Source of the DNA: Terrisporobacter mayombei
GTDB lineage: Bacteria > Bacillota > Clostridia > Peptostreptococcales > Peptostreptococcaceae
Reading direction: 5' to 3'
DNA: 64,000 nucleotides
Assembly: GCF_020748465.1 (NCBI RefSeq)
Contig: NZ_JAHZMP010000001.1
Span: 868,001-932,000, forward strand
Part shown: positions 26,952-36,088 of the stretch, one piece after another
How positions within the stretch are numbered: the first letter of the stretch is position 1
How the letters are laid out: every line of letters starts with the position of its first letter
The notes under the pieces: generated by a model
What the model saw: only the letters and a program-made list of their open reading frames with translations
The model's database searches: none
What the model was told of the DNA's origin: nothing
Program-made: the position numbers and the translations under genes

Positions 26952-29615
26952 TTATACTAATGTTTTTTCTTCTTTTTTAGATTCTTTTAATACTTTTTTA
27001 GCTGGATATATATTCTTATATATCTCATGTAGTTCAGTTACTAATGGTAATCTTGGGTTAGCTGGAGTACATTGATCGTCAAATGCATCTAAAGCTAATT
27101 TTTTAATTGAACCAAAGTAAGTTTCTTTTTCTATACCACATTCTTCTATAGACATTGGCATATTCAATTCTTTCATTAAATTTCTAATAGCCTCAACTAA
27201 GCTCTTAACACCTTCTTCAGTTGTATTAGCTTTTAATCCAAGAACTTTTGCTATTTCAGCATATTTCTTATCCGCTACGAAAGATTTATATTTAGGGAAT
27301 GCAGCAAATTTAGTTGGCATTTGTGCATTGTACTCTATTACGTGTGGTAATAATATTGCATTAGCTCTACCATGTGGTATATGGAACTCAGATCCTAACT
27401 TATGAGCTAATGAGTGGTTTACACCTAAGAAAGCATTGGCAAATGCCATACCTGCCATACAAGATGCATTATGCATTTTTTCTCTAGCCTCTCTACCTTC
27501 AGCAGTATATCCACCTTTATATGATAATGGTAAATATTCAAATACCATTTGTATAGCTTTCATTGCAAGAGCATCTGTATAATCAGTTGCCATTATAGAT
27601 ACATATGCTTCTACAGCATGAGTCAATACGTCAAGTCCTGTATCTGCAGTAACAGCAGCTGGTACAGACATTACAAATTGTGGGTCTATTATAGCCACAT
27701 CTGGAGTTAACTCATAATCAGCTAATGGATATTTAACATTATTTACTTTGTCAGTTATAACTGCAAATGAAGTTACTTCTGAACCTGTTCCTGAAGTAGT
27801 TGGTATAGCTACCATTTTAGCTTTTCTTCCTAATTTAGGGAACTTGTAAACTCTTTTTCTTATATCAGCAAATTTAAGTCTTAAGTCTTCAAAGTCTGCT
27901 TCTGGATTTTCATAGAATAACCACATACCTTTAGCAGCATCCATTGCAGATCCTCCACCTAAAGCTATTATTGTGTCTGGCTGGAACTTTCTCATTGCTT
28001 CAGCACCATTTAGTACAGTGTCTACTGATGGATCTGGTTCTACATCAGCGAATACTTCTACCATTACTGGATTTCTTCTTTTTCTTAATTGATATTCTAA
28101 TTTATCAGCATATCCAAGTTGAACCATCATTCTATCAGTTACAATCATTACTCTTTCAACATTTGGTAGTTTCTCTAAGTATTGTATTGAACCTACTTCA
28201 TGATATATTCTTTCAGGAACTTTGAACCATTGCATATTAACTCTCCTTTTAGTAACTTTCTTAACGTTTATTAAGTTTACAGCAGATACGTTATCTGTAG
28301 TTGAGTTATTACCCATTGATCCGCATCCTAAAGTTAATGATGGAGTATTTACGTTGTATATATCTCCTATTGCTCCATGAGTAGATGGCGCATTTACTAA
28401 AAGTCTTCCTGTTCTTACTCTATTTGAAAATTCTAATATTACATCATCATTGTTTGAATGAATAACTGCTGAGTGTCCAAGTCCACCAAACTCTGTCATT
28501 TCAACGCATTTTTGTATTCCTTCTTCAGCATTTTTTACTTTTATACAAGCTAATACTGGAGATAATTTTTCTTTTGATAATGGATAATCCATTCCAACAC
28601 CTTCTATTTCAGCTACTAATATTTTAGCATCTTTCGGAACTTCAAATCCTGCCATTTTTGCTATAGTATATGGACTTTGTCCAACTATGTTAGGATTTAA
28701 TGTTTTAGTTTCTGGATTTATAACTGTTTTTTCTAATAATTCTTTTTCTTTTCCATATACGAAGTGACAGTTGTAATGCTTAAGTAAAGCAACTACTTCA
28801 TCGTATATACATTCTTCTATTATAACTGCTTGCTCAGAAGCACATATCATTCCGTTATCAAATGATTTAGATAATATTAAATCATTTACTGCTTGTTTTA
28901 TATCAGAAGATTTTTCTATGAAACAAGGCACATTTCCTGCCCCAACTCCAAGTGCTGGCTTTCCTGCAGAGTAAGCAGACTTAACCATTCCAGGCCCACC
29001 AGTTGCAAGTATTAATGATACTCCATTATGCTTCATTAATGCACTTGATGCTTCTAATGATGGTTTTTCTATCCATTGCACACAATTTTCTGGAGCTCCT
29101 GCTTCTACAGCTGCATCTCTTAATATTCTAGCTGCTTCAGCAGAACATTTTTGAGCTGACGGATGGAAACTAAATATTATTGGATTTCTCCCCTTCATAG
29201 ATATTAAAGTTTTAAACATTGTTGTTGAAGTTGGATTTGTAACAGGAGTTACCCCAGCTACTACACCTATTGGCTCAGCCACCATCATGTATCCTTCTTC
29301 ATCATTTTCTTCTATTACTCCAACTGTCTTTTTGTATTTTATACTGTTATATATATATTCTGTAGCAAAAATATTTTTTGTTACCTTATCTTCAAATATT
29401 CCTCTTCCTGTCTCGTTTACTGCAAGTTGAGCAAGTTCTATGTGTTTATCAAGTCCAGCTTTTGCCATAGCTGCTACTATCTTATCCGCTGCTTCTTGAT
29501 CTAACTTTAACATAGCTTCTTTAGCTATAGTTGCCTTTTCCACTAATTCATTAATCATGCTTTCAACATTTACTTCTTGGTTTACAACTTTAACTTTTTT
29601 TGTTTCTTTACTCAT
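26952..29615 (-). CDS. adhE: Bifunctional acetaldehyde-CoA/alcohol dehydrogenase AdhE, copy 2
   Basis: Same two-domain enzyme as at 19055-21667: acetyl-CoA to ethanol with two NADH. It is 887 residues long. The catalytic Cys is in GMICASEQAVI, and the NAD and iron sites are GGGSAMDAAKGMW, HAVEAYVS and NHSLAHKLGSEFHIPHG. It differs from copy 1 by a Lys-rich 15-residue tail (PAKKVLKESKKEEKT). The strong AGGGGGAG ribosome site, a consensus promoter and two flanking Rex-like operators suggest that this is the main, redox-controlled copy. AdhE proteins usually assemble into long helical filaments (spirosomes). Confidence 0.96.
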   Translation of the reverse strand: MSKETKKVKVVNQEVNVESMINELVEKATIAKEAMLKLDQEAADKIVAAMAKAGLDKHIELAQLAVNETGRGIFEDKVTKNIFATEYIYNSIKYKKTVGVIEENDEEGYMMVAEPIGVVAGVTPVTNPTSTTMFKTLISMKGRNPIIFSFHPSAQKCSAEAARILRDAAVEAGAPENCVQWIEKPSLEASSALMKHNGVSLILATGGPGMVKSAYSAGKPALGVGAGNVPCFIEKSSDIKQAVNDLILSKSFDNGMICASEQAVIIEECIYDEVVALLKHYNCHFVYGKEKELLEKTVINPETKTLNPNIVGQSPYTIAKMAGFEVPKDAKILVAEIEGVGMDYPLSKEKLSPVLACIKVKNAEEGIQKCVEMTEFGGLGHSAVIHSNNDDVILEFSNRVRTGRLLVNAPSTHGAIGDIYNVNTPSLTLGCGSMGNNSTTDNVSAVNLINVKKVTKRRVNMQWFKVPERIYHEVGSIQYLEKLPNVERVMIVTDRMMVQLGYADKLEYQLRKRRNPVMVEVFADVEPDPSVDTVLNGAEAMRKFQPDTIIALGGGSAMDAAKGMWLFYENPEADFEDLRLKFADIRKRVYKFPKLGRKAKMVAIPTTSGTGSEVTSFAVITDKVNNVKYPLADYELTPDVAIIDPQFVMSVPAAVTADTGLDVLTHAVEAYVSIMATDYTDALAMKAIQMVFEYLPLSYKGGYTAEGREAREKMHNASCMAGMAFANAFLGVNHSLAHKLGSEFHIPHGRANAILLPHVIEYNAQMPTKFAAFPKYKSFVADKKYAEIAKVLGLKANTTEEGVKSLVEAIRNLMKELNMPMSIEECGIEKETYFGSIKKLALDAFDDQCTPANPRLPLVTELHEIYKNIYPAKKVLKESKKEEKTLV

Positions 29616-29654
29616 TTCGAAACTCCCCCTATATAATTATAATGTTAATAAACT

Positions 29655-29672
29655 TCGTTATATTTTTAACAA
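29655..29672 (-). promoter_or_regulatory. Rex-like operator, downstream site
   Basis: TTGTTAAAAATATAACGA on the minus strand matches the Rex box TTGTTAANNNNTTAACAA in 16 of 18 positions counting the free spacer. It covers about +9 to +26 of the adhE2 transcript. Confidence 0.6.
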
Positions 29673-29687
29673 CTTTTTATACTATTT

Positions 29688-29716
29688 ATAATAAATTATC
29701 TTATTTCACCTGTCAA
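29688..29716 (-). promoter_or_regulatory. Promoter of adhE2
   Basis: Consensus TTGACA, 17 bases, TATTAT on the minus strand. Confidence 0.8.
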
Positions 29717-29721
29717 TATAT

Positions 29722-29739
29722 TTGTTAAATTTTTATCAA
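29722..29739 (-). promoter_or_regulatory. Rex-like operator, upstream site
   Basis: TTGATAAAAATTTAACAA on the minus strand matches the Rex box with one mismatch and lies right against the -35 box. The redox sensor Rex is known to repress adhE genes in clostridia when NADH is low. Confidence 0.7.
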
Positions 29740-30045
29740 ATTAATATATAAAATTAAATCAACATATATAATTCTCTCCAAAACCACTTATATTCTAATT
29801 TTTAAATTATATATTTTTAATTACTAAAAATGATTTATATGCTAATATTAATATTTTATATAGTTTATTTTTTAACAATTAATTTTATTCCAATGAAATT
29901 TTATTGAATTTAGTTATAAAAACTTTTAAACTATATATTGTCCTTGAAAATTACTACTAATAAATTTCAATATTAATCTTATCCAAAAATATTAATATAT
30001 AAGTTTATTAATATAGTTATTTAAAGATAATTTACATTTTTAACA
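29740..30045. other. AT-rich divergent intergenic region
   Basis: Over 85 percent A+T by eye, between divergent adhE2 and the HAD gene. No open reading frame or conserved RNA is recognised; it must contain the HAD gene promoter. Confidence 0.5.
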
Positions 30046-30061
30046 TGCAACAGGAGGATTT

Positions 30062-30880
30062 ATGAATTACAAATTAATTGCATTAGATATTGATGGAACT
30101 TTAATCAATAGTTCACACCAACTTACAGAAGGTGTAAAAAAATCTATAAAAGAAGCAAAAGAAAAAGGCGTTAAAGTGGTTTTATGCACTGGCAGACCAT
30201 TAAAAGGTGTTGAAAAATTCATAGATGAGTTAAGTCTTAAAGAAGAGGGAGATTATGCTACTACTTTCAATGGTGCTTTAGTTCAAGATACATTTACTAA
30301 AAATCCTGTATCTCACTTAACACTAAAATATGAAGACTTAATGGATTTATACAATTTAAGCCTTGAAGTTGGATCTAGAAGTCATTTTTATGATACTAAA
30401 ACTATTTATACTTTTAATAAAGATATCAGTGATTATACAGTATTTGAATGCCATCTTACTGGAGTTCATTTAAATGTTGCTACATTAGATGAAGTTCCAA
30501 AAGACATTGCCATGTCTAAATTTATGATGGTAGACCATCCAGAAATATTAGATGAATGTATAAGAAAAATCCCTAAAGAATACTACGAAAAATATACTAT
30601 AGTAAGAAGTACTCCTTCATTTTTAGAGTTCTTAAATCCAAATGCAAATAAAGGTAATGGTATTTCGCTCCTTGCTCAAGAACTTGGTATAAAAAAAGAT
30701 GAAATCATCTGTATTGGAGATGCAGAAAATGATAAACATATGATAGAATATGCAGGACTTGGAGTTGCCATGGGAAATGCTACAGAAGAAATAAAAGACT
30801 TAGCAGATTATATTACTCTTTCTAATGATGAAGATGGAGTTGCTCATGTTATAAATAAGTTCATACTAGAAGAAAGATAA
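30062..30880 (+). CDS. Cof-type HAD-IIB phosphatase
   Basis: A 272-residue cytoplasmic sugar-phosphate or nucleotide phosphatase of the YidA/Cof group. Motif I is LDIDGTLINSS (nucleophile Asp near residue 8), motif II lies in VVLCTGRPLKGV, and motif IV is ICIGDAENDKHMIEYAG followed by GVAMGNA. The C2B cap occupies about residues 85-190. It has a CAGGAGG ribosome site and its own terminator. The exact substrate cannot be read from sequence. Confidence 0.92.
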   Translation: MNYKLIALDIDGTLINSSHQLTEGVKKSIKEAKEKGVKVVLCTGRPLKGVEKFIDELSLKEEGDYATTFNGALVQDTFTKNPVSHLTLKYEDLMDLYNLSLEVGSRSHFYDTKTIYTFNKDISDYTVFECHLTGVHLNVATLDEVPKDIAMSKFMMVDHPEILDECIRKIPKEYYEKYTIVRSTPSFLEFLNPNANKGNGISLLAQELGIKKDEIICIGDAENDKHMIEYAGLGVAMGNATEEIKDLADYITLSNDEDGVAHVINKFILEER

Positions 30881-30884
30881 TTTT

Positions 30885-30928
30885 AAAAGGAACTACTTTA
30901 TATAAAGTTTTAGTAGTTCCTTTTTTAT
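30885..30928 (+). terminator. Terminator of the HAD gene
   Basis: AAAAGGAACTACT/AGTAGTTCCTTTTTT, about 15-base loop. Confidence 0.88.
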
Positions 30929-31015
30929 ATAGTATTTATAGACATAATCATGAAATAATTGTAAAATATTTCTTGTTATGATTTACGAAAAATACACTCA
31001 AAAGGAGCTTATATA

Positions 31016-32812
31016 ATGGAGAATACTAATTCTACAGACATATATAAATTATTTTTAGAAAATATACCTTATCCTGTGTGGATACAAGGCATTGATACAA
31101 AAATAATTTTTATAAATGATCATTATGAAAATCTATATAACGTAAAAGCATGTGATGTCATTGGAAAAAAAACTGTTGATGTATTATCTAAAGAAAAGTC
31201 TGATATTTATAATGAACAATTAAAAAACACATTAATAACAAAAAAAGTAACTATTTCTGAAGTACTTATTAAAGATTTATACTTTAGAACCTATGTATTT
31301 CCTATTCTTGATAAAAGACAAGAAACACAAGGTGTTGCAGGCATAGTTATTGATGTAGATGAAAAAAAACAAAAACAGTTAGAATTAATACATCAAAAGA
31401 ATATTTTAAGAACTATTATAGATACACTCCCTGAGGCAATATTTTACAAAGATGAAAATTCTAAATACCTAGGTTATAATAAGGCATTTTTAAATAGCTT
31501 TAAAAATCTACACATTTGCAATTTATTAGATGATGACAGCCTATTAGAAAAAACTGACTTGGATTTAATGCATAACAAACATAGAGCCATGAACTTCTAT
31601 AAACAAGATAAAGAAATTTTAAAAACTAAAAAACCAATTAGTTTTGAAAATTGTTATAAACACTCTGACGGTCATATTATAACTGAGGAAAGCATAAAAA
31701 CACCCATAATTGATGAATCTGGAAATATACGTGGTATAGTCGGAATATCAAGGGATATAACTCAACATAAAACTTTAGAAGAGAAGTTAAGATATTTAAG
31801 TGAAATAGATACTCTTACTGATCTTTATAACAGAAATAGTTTTGAAGAAAAAATAGAAAAACTTAATAAAACAAAGTATCATCCTCTAGGTATAATAATG
31901 GGTGATGTTAATGGATTAAAATTAATTAATGATACTCTTGGTCATTTAGAAGGCGATAAATTATTAAGAAGTATTTCTAATGTTTTAAAGTCTTCTTGCA
32001 GTGAAAGTGGATATGTTTTTAGATGGGGCGGAGATGAGTTCATTATTCTTGCTCCAAATGCTAACGAGTTAAAATGTGATAAATTAATAAAAAAAATTTT
32101 AAATGATTGTAAAAAATACGATTATAAATATATGCAACTTAGTATTTCTTTGGGGGCTGTAGTTAAAGATGAGGTTGATGATAATATTTATGATTGCATA
32201 AATAAGGCTGAAGAAAAGGTTTATCGTCATAAATTATTAGATAACAAAAGTATTAAAAGCTCCATTATGGATTCTTTACTAAAAAGTTTAGAAGAAAAAA
32301 ACTTAGAAACTAATGAGCATGCTAAAAGAGTAACTAAATATGCACTAGCTTTAGGACAAAAGTTAAACTTTAAAATTTCAGAACTAGATGAATTAATTCT
32401 AGTAGCTAGACTACATGATATTGGTAAAATAGGTATTAGTGAAGATATACTACTAAAACCAGGTTCTCTTACTAATGAAGAATTTGAAATAATGAAAACT
32501 CATACAGAAAAGGGCTATCGTATTATAAATGCATCTAGTGAACTATATACTGTTGCAAAATGCGTTCTTACACATCATGAAAGGTGGGATGGCAAAGGAT
32601 ATCCTCTCGGACTGAAAGAAGATGAAATCCCTTTAGTATCTAGAATAATTAATATTGCTGATTCTTTTGATGTTATGACTAATAATAGGCCTTATAAAAA
32701 TACAAAGAGTAAAAATGAAGCTATAAAAGAACTTCAAAGATGTTCTGGGACACAATTTGATCCCACTTTAGTTCAGTATTTCATAGAATATATTAATGAT
32801 ATAGAGGAGTAA
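31016..32812 (+). CDS. PAS-PAS-GGDEF-HD-GYP c-di-GMP enzyme
   Basis: A 598-residue cytoplasmic signalling protein that carries both synthesis and breakdown domains for c-di-GMP. Two PAS sensor domains (about 6-120 and 125-250) are followed by GGDEF (about 260-415; DTLTDLYNRNSFEEK, intact FRWGGDEFII) and HD-GYP (about 420-598; RLHDIGKIGI, HHERWDGKGYP, NIADSFDVMT). The GGDEF inhibitory RxxD site is lacking. No membrane segment is seen, so the PAS domains likely sense an internal signal. Which activity dominates cannot be told. Single gene with an AAAAGGAG ribosome site. Confidence 0.93.
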   Translation: MENTNSTDIYKLFLENIPYPVWIQGIDTKIIFINDHYENLYNVKACDVIGKKTVDVLSKEKSDIYNEQLKNTLITKKVTISEVLIKDLYFRTYVFPILDKRQETQGVAGIVIDVDEKKQKQLELIHQKNILRTIIDTLPEAIFYKDENSKYLGYNKAFLNSFKNLHICNLLDDDSLLEKTDLDLMHNKHRAMNFYKQDKEILKTKKPISFENCYKHSDGHIITEESIKTPIIDESGNIRGIVGISRDITQHKTLEEKLRYLSEIDTLTDLYNRNSFEEKIEKLNKTKYHPLGIIMGDVNGLKLINDTLGHLEGDKLLRSISNVLKSSCSESGYVFRWGGDEFIILAPNANELKCDKLIKKILNDCKKYDYKYMQLSISLGAVVKDEVDDNIYDCINKAEEKVYRHKLLDNKSIKSSIMDSLLKSLEEKNLETNEHAKRVTKYALALGQKLNFKISELDELILVARLHDIGKIGISEDILLKPGSLTNEEFEIMKTHTEKGYRIINASSELYTVAKCVLTHHERWDGKGYPLGLKEDEIPLVSRIINIADSFDVMTNNRPYKNTKSKNEAIKELQRCSGTQFDPTLVQYFIEYINDIEE

Positions 32813-32878
32813 TTCCCCTATATCATTTTAAATTTCACTCTATAATATTTTAGATTACTTCTACCTTTTTAGCTCTTA

Positions 32879-33502
32879 TTAATTATTTATATATTTTTCA
32901 AAAATATATCCGAAATCTTTATTATTATAATTCTCTCTTATATCACTCATCCAACTAAAATTAAATTTAGTAATTTCTTCTATCATATTGGCAGTATTAC
33001 CCTCCATACGAGATCTACTTACAGCATCATTGGCCATGTCTAAGCTTTTCATTCCATATTCATAAGACTGTCTATTTTTATGTTGTATTTTCCCAATTTC
33101 AAATAAAGCTTTATATAAATCTTTTAATTGTTCTATTTGTTTTTTATCAACATCTATACTGAAATAATCGTCTGCAAAGCTAAATTTTATTTCCACGTCT
33201 AAATCTACTGTTCCTGCCGTTTCTAGCGTTACCGAATGAACATTTTCACTACGAAACTCATGTCTTTTTACTACTCTTTTTTTACTCACAGCAGATGCAC
33301 CATCCACATGTATTAATCCTCTATTTGTAAACACATACTCATCTGATTTTGATTTTATAACAAAGTAGATTTTCTCACCATCTTCGTTCATTATATAATC
33401 ATCTCCATCAACTTTGTTAAAGTCCTTTGGATCTATTATCTTGCCTATATCAGATAAACCTAATGTGTCTGCTGCCATTTTTCCAAATATATTGCCTGCC
33501 AT
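32879..33502 (-). CDS. PH-like domain protein (bPH/YvbH-type)
   Basis: A 207-residue soluble protein. Residues about 45-140 (DGEKIYFVIKSKSDEYVFTN; RGLIHVDG; KKRVVKRHEF) match the bacterial pleckstrin-homology domain found in YvbH-like proteins; the C-terminal part is helical. The ATG at 33502 is chosen because the TTG four codons upstream is part of the TTGGAGG ribosome site itself. Homologues are of unknown function. It is convergent with the PAS-GGDEF-HD-GYP gene. Confidence 0.8.
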   Translation of the reverse strand: MAGNIFGKMAADTLGLSDIGKIIDPKDFNKVDGDDYIMNEDGEKIYFVIKSKSDEYVFTNRGLIHVDGASAVSKKRVVKRHEFRSENVHSVTLETAGTVDLDVEIKFSFADDYFSIDVDKKQIEQLKDLYKALFEIGKIQHKNRQSYEYGMKSLDMANDAVSRSRMEGNTANMIEEITKFNFSWMSDIRENYNNKDFGYIFEKYINN

Positions 33503-33654
33503 ATTGTCCTCCAAGTTATTTGATTCTATTAATACATTTATATTATACCATGTTAAAATTTCTATTCAATCATGATAATTTTAACATTAATTACGGTGCA
33601 AATTTCATGGAAATTTATTATTTTATATGTCTCATTTAGACAACTATGTTTACT

Positions 33655-34461
33655 TTAAAATACAGGTATTACAATTCCATTATATTTAGATTCTATAAGT
33701 TCTCTACATCTATCAGATGTAAGAACTTCTTCTAGCACTTTTATTTTTTCACTATTCTTGTCTTCTATTCTATATGCAAGTAAATTAGCATATTCATCAT
33801 TTATCGGTGCTGTATAAATTCCATCTTCCTTTGCACTAAGTCCTGCAGGTATGGCATAAGTTGTATCCACAAACCCAGCTGTAACATCTTCTAATGATGG
33901 CGGTATTTGAGCCACATCTAATTGAACAAATTCTAAATTTTTTAGATTTTTAGTAATATCATTAACTCCAACTATATCACCTTCTCTTAAAGTTATTAAC
34001 CCTTCACTCTCCAAATATCTTAAAGACTTTGATGCTGAGGAAGCATTATCACTTATGGCAATCTTGTCTCCACTTTTAAATTCGTCAATAGAATTTATTT
34101 TCTTAGAATATAATACTCCTGGACAAATATATAGTTTAGATCCTGCCATTATTTTATACCCCTTACTTTTTACTGCCTCATCTAAATAAGGCTTATGTTG
34201 AAATAAATTTGCATCGATTTCTCCATTATTTAATGATTCATTAGGTAGTACATAATCATTAAACGTTACAACTTCTAACTCATATCCTTTTTCTTCTATA
34301 AGTGGTTTTAACTCTTCTAATAATTCTCCACCTGGAACTAATGTAGCCCCTACTTTAATTGTTTTATCATCCTTAGATTCAGGTGATGAATTTGAGCATC
34401 CAACTAATGATGCGCATAGCACTGCACTTAGTGCTATGTTTAATAATCTTTTTAATTTCAT
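33655..34461 (-). CDS. metQ: Methionine-binding lipoprotein MetQ (NlpA family)
   Basis: The extracellular substrate-binding part of a methionine ABC importer. The signal peptide ends in the lipobox ASLVGCSN (Cys near 22), after which the NlpA fold contains KVGATLVPGGELLEELKPL, NLFQHKPYLDEA and ISDNASSASKSLRYLE. The length of 268 is normal. Its leader has a SAM-I riboswitch, which agrees with methionine uptake. The usual partners metN and metI are not beside it, so it must use a transporter encoded elsewhere or act as an extra binding protein. Confidence 0.9.
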   Translation of the reverse strand: MKLKRLLNIALSAVLCASLVGCSNSSPESKDDKTIKVGATLVPGGELLEELKPLIEEKGYELEVVTFNDYVLPNESLNNGEIDANLFQHKPYLDEAVKSKGYKIMAGSKLYICPGVLYSKKINSIDEFKSGDKIAISDNASSASKSLRYLESEGLITLREGDIVGVNDITKNLKNLEFVQLDVAQIPPSLEDVTAGFVDTTYAIPAGLSAKEDGIYTAPINDEYANLLAYRIEDKNSEKIKVLEEVLTSDRCRELIESKYNGIVIPVF

Positions 34462-34542
34462 AATAATGTTCCCCCTTAAATTTGTAGTAAAATAAAAATC
34501 TCTATAGCTCCTCCATTACTTGAAATTTCATTCATATAAAAC

Positions 34543-34570
34543 AAAAAAACTTGAGTATAAACTCAAGTTT
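34543..34570 (-). terminator. SAM riboswitch terminator
   Basis: AAACTTGAGT/ACTCAAGTTT followed by TTTTG on the minus strand, directly after the aptamer. Confidence 0.85.
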
Positions 34571-34582
34571 TAATAGCGAATT

Positions 34583-34692
34583 TATACTTATCTTTCAGTA
34601 AATATACTGCAGGATTTAGCACCGTGTATATAAAAATATACTGGTTGCCGGGTTTCATAGGGCCAGTCCCTCCACCACTCTAGATAAGAGAT
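34583..34692 (-). promoter_or_regulatory. SAM-I (S-box) riboswitch
   Basis: The minus strand reads CTTATCTAGAGTGGTGGAGG, then GACTGGCCCTATGAAACCC, GGCAACC, GGTGCTAAATCCTGC and GAAAGATAAG. These are all the conserved blocks of the S-box in order. It should end transcription of metQ when S-adenosylmethionine is high. Confidence 0.97.
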
Positions 34693-34784
34693 ATTTATTT
34701 TTTAATTTGATAATTATAGTAACACTATCCTTTTTTAAAGTAAATTATATAATTTAATTTTTATACTTTTATTTGTTTTTAATG

Positions 34785-35417
34785 TTAGCCTCCTATTTTT
34801 ATTATTTTGTCTTTAATATTATTAGCGAATCCTATATCATGAGTTATTATCAAAATTGCCATGCCTTTGGACTTTAAATCTCTTATTATTTTTGAAACTT
34901 TTTCTATTGAATCCACATCTAAGGCTGATGTTGGCTCATCAAAACAAAGGATTTTTGGTGTTAATGCACAAGCTCTCGCTATGGCAACTCTTTGACATTG
35001 TCCTCCAGATAACTCATAAGGATAAGCATTTATTTTGTCTTCTAAATCTACCATTTTTAAAATTTCTTTTGCTTCTTTAGTTGCCTCTTCCTTTGACTTT
35101 TTCAATACATTTATTGGTGCTGATATTATATTTTCTAAAACCGACATATGTGGAAATAAATTAAAATTTTGAAATACCATTCCTATTTTATCTCTATTTT
35201 TCGATATATGACTTTTATCCTTCATTACACAATTATCTACTATTATTTCTCCTTCATCAAAATCTTCAAGACCATTTATACATCTAAGAATTGTAGTTTT
35301 TCCTACACCTGATTTTCCCAAAAGTACACATACTTCCCCACTATTTACTTCAAAACTTATATTATCTAGTACTTTATTATCTCCAAAGGATTTATTTAAA
35401 TTTTTTACTTGTAACAT
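34785..35417 (-). CDS. Polar amino-acid ABC transporter ATPase (probable histidine importer)
   Basis: A 210-residue ATPase of the HisP/GlnQ family. Walker A GKSGVGKTT, signature LSGGQCQRVAIARA, Walker B ILCFDEPTSALD, H-loop IITHD. It is the last gene of a three-gene importer (binding protein, permease, ATPase) and energises it from the cytoplasmic side. At 210 residues it is slightly shorter than the usual 240, ending soon after the H-loop region. No convincing terminator is seen between its stop and the metQ leader. Confidence 0.92.
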   Translation of the reverse strand: MLQVKNLNKSFGDNKVLDNISFEVNSGEVCVLLGKSGVGKTTILRCINGLEDFDEGEIIVDNCVMKDKSHISKNRDKIGMVFQNFNLFPHMSVLENIISAPINVLKKSKEEATKEAKEILKMVDLEDKINAYPYELSGGQCQRVAIARACALTPKILCFDEPTSALDVDSIEKVSKIIRDLKSKGMAILIITHDIGFANNIKDKIIKIGG

Positions 35418-35435
35418 ATTTTTTCTCCCATCTTT

Positions 35436-36047
35436 TTATCTATAATAAGCATATTTGTTTTCAATTTTTTTGAACATAATTGTTAAAATTCCAATTAAAA
35501 CTAAATACACTCCTCCAGCTTCTATTAAAGGCACTATACTTGCCTGTTGATTTTGTGCTATTTGAGCAATTCTCAATATATCGTTTAATCCTATGGCATA
35601 AACTATAGCAGTGTCTTTAATTAAAGTTATTACTTCATTTGACATGGCAGGTAATACTCTTTTTATAACTTGTGGGAAGATTATTTTTCTGTACATTTCA
35701 AATTTACTAAATCCTAGTACAAAAGCACCTTCATATTGACCTTTGTCTATAGATTGAATTCCACCTCTAAATATTTCAGCAAAGTAAGCTGCATAGTTTA
35801 GTGAAAATGCTACGATTACTGCATCAAATCTATCAAATATTATTCCCATTAAAGGAAGACCGAAAAATACAAATACAAGTTGTAATAATAATGGTGTTCC
35901 TCTCATAATTAATATATAAAAATTTGCTATCTTGCTTATTATTTTATTTTTAGATAATCTTAAAAAAGCTATCATAATTCCAAGTGGTACTGATATTATC
36001 AAGGTTATAAAAAACACTGATAATGTAATTTTTAATCCTTCTAACAT
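35436..36047 (-). CDS. Polar amino-acid ABC transporter permease
   Basis: A 203-residue membrane permease of the HisM/GlnP family with about five membrane segments and the EAA loop in YEGAFVLGFSKFEMYRKIIF. It probably forms a homodimeric pore, because only one permease gene is present. The AAGGAGG ribosome site and 18-base spacing to the ATPase gene show one operon. Confidence 0.92.
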   Translation of the reverse strand: MLEGLKITLSVFFITLIISVPLGIMIAFLRLSKNKIISKIANFYILIMRGTPLLLQLVFVFFGLPLMGIIFDRFDAVIVAFSLNYAAYFAEIFRGGIQSIDKGQYEGAFVLGFSKFEMYRKIIFPQVIKRVLPAMSNEVITLIKDTAIVYAIGLNDILRIAQIAQNQQASIVPLIEAGGVYLVLIGILTIMFKKIENKYAYYR

Positions 36048-36088
36048 TATAAAATTTCCTCCTTGCTTTTTTCCTTAATTTTTATATC

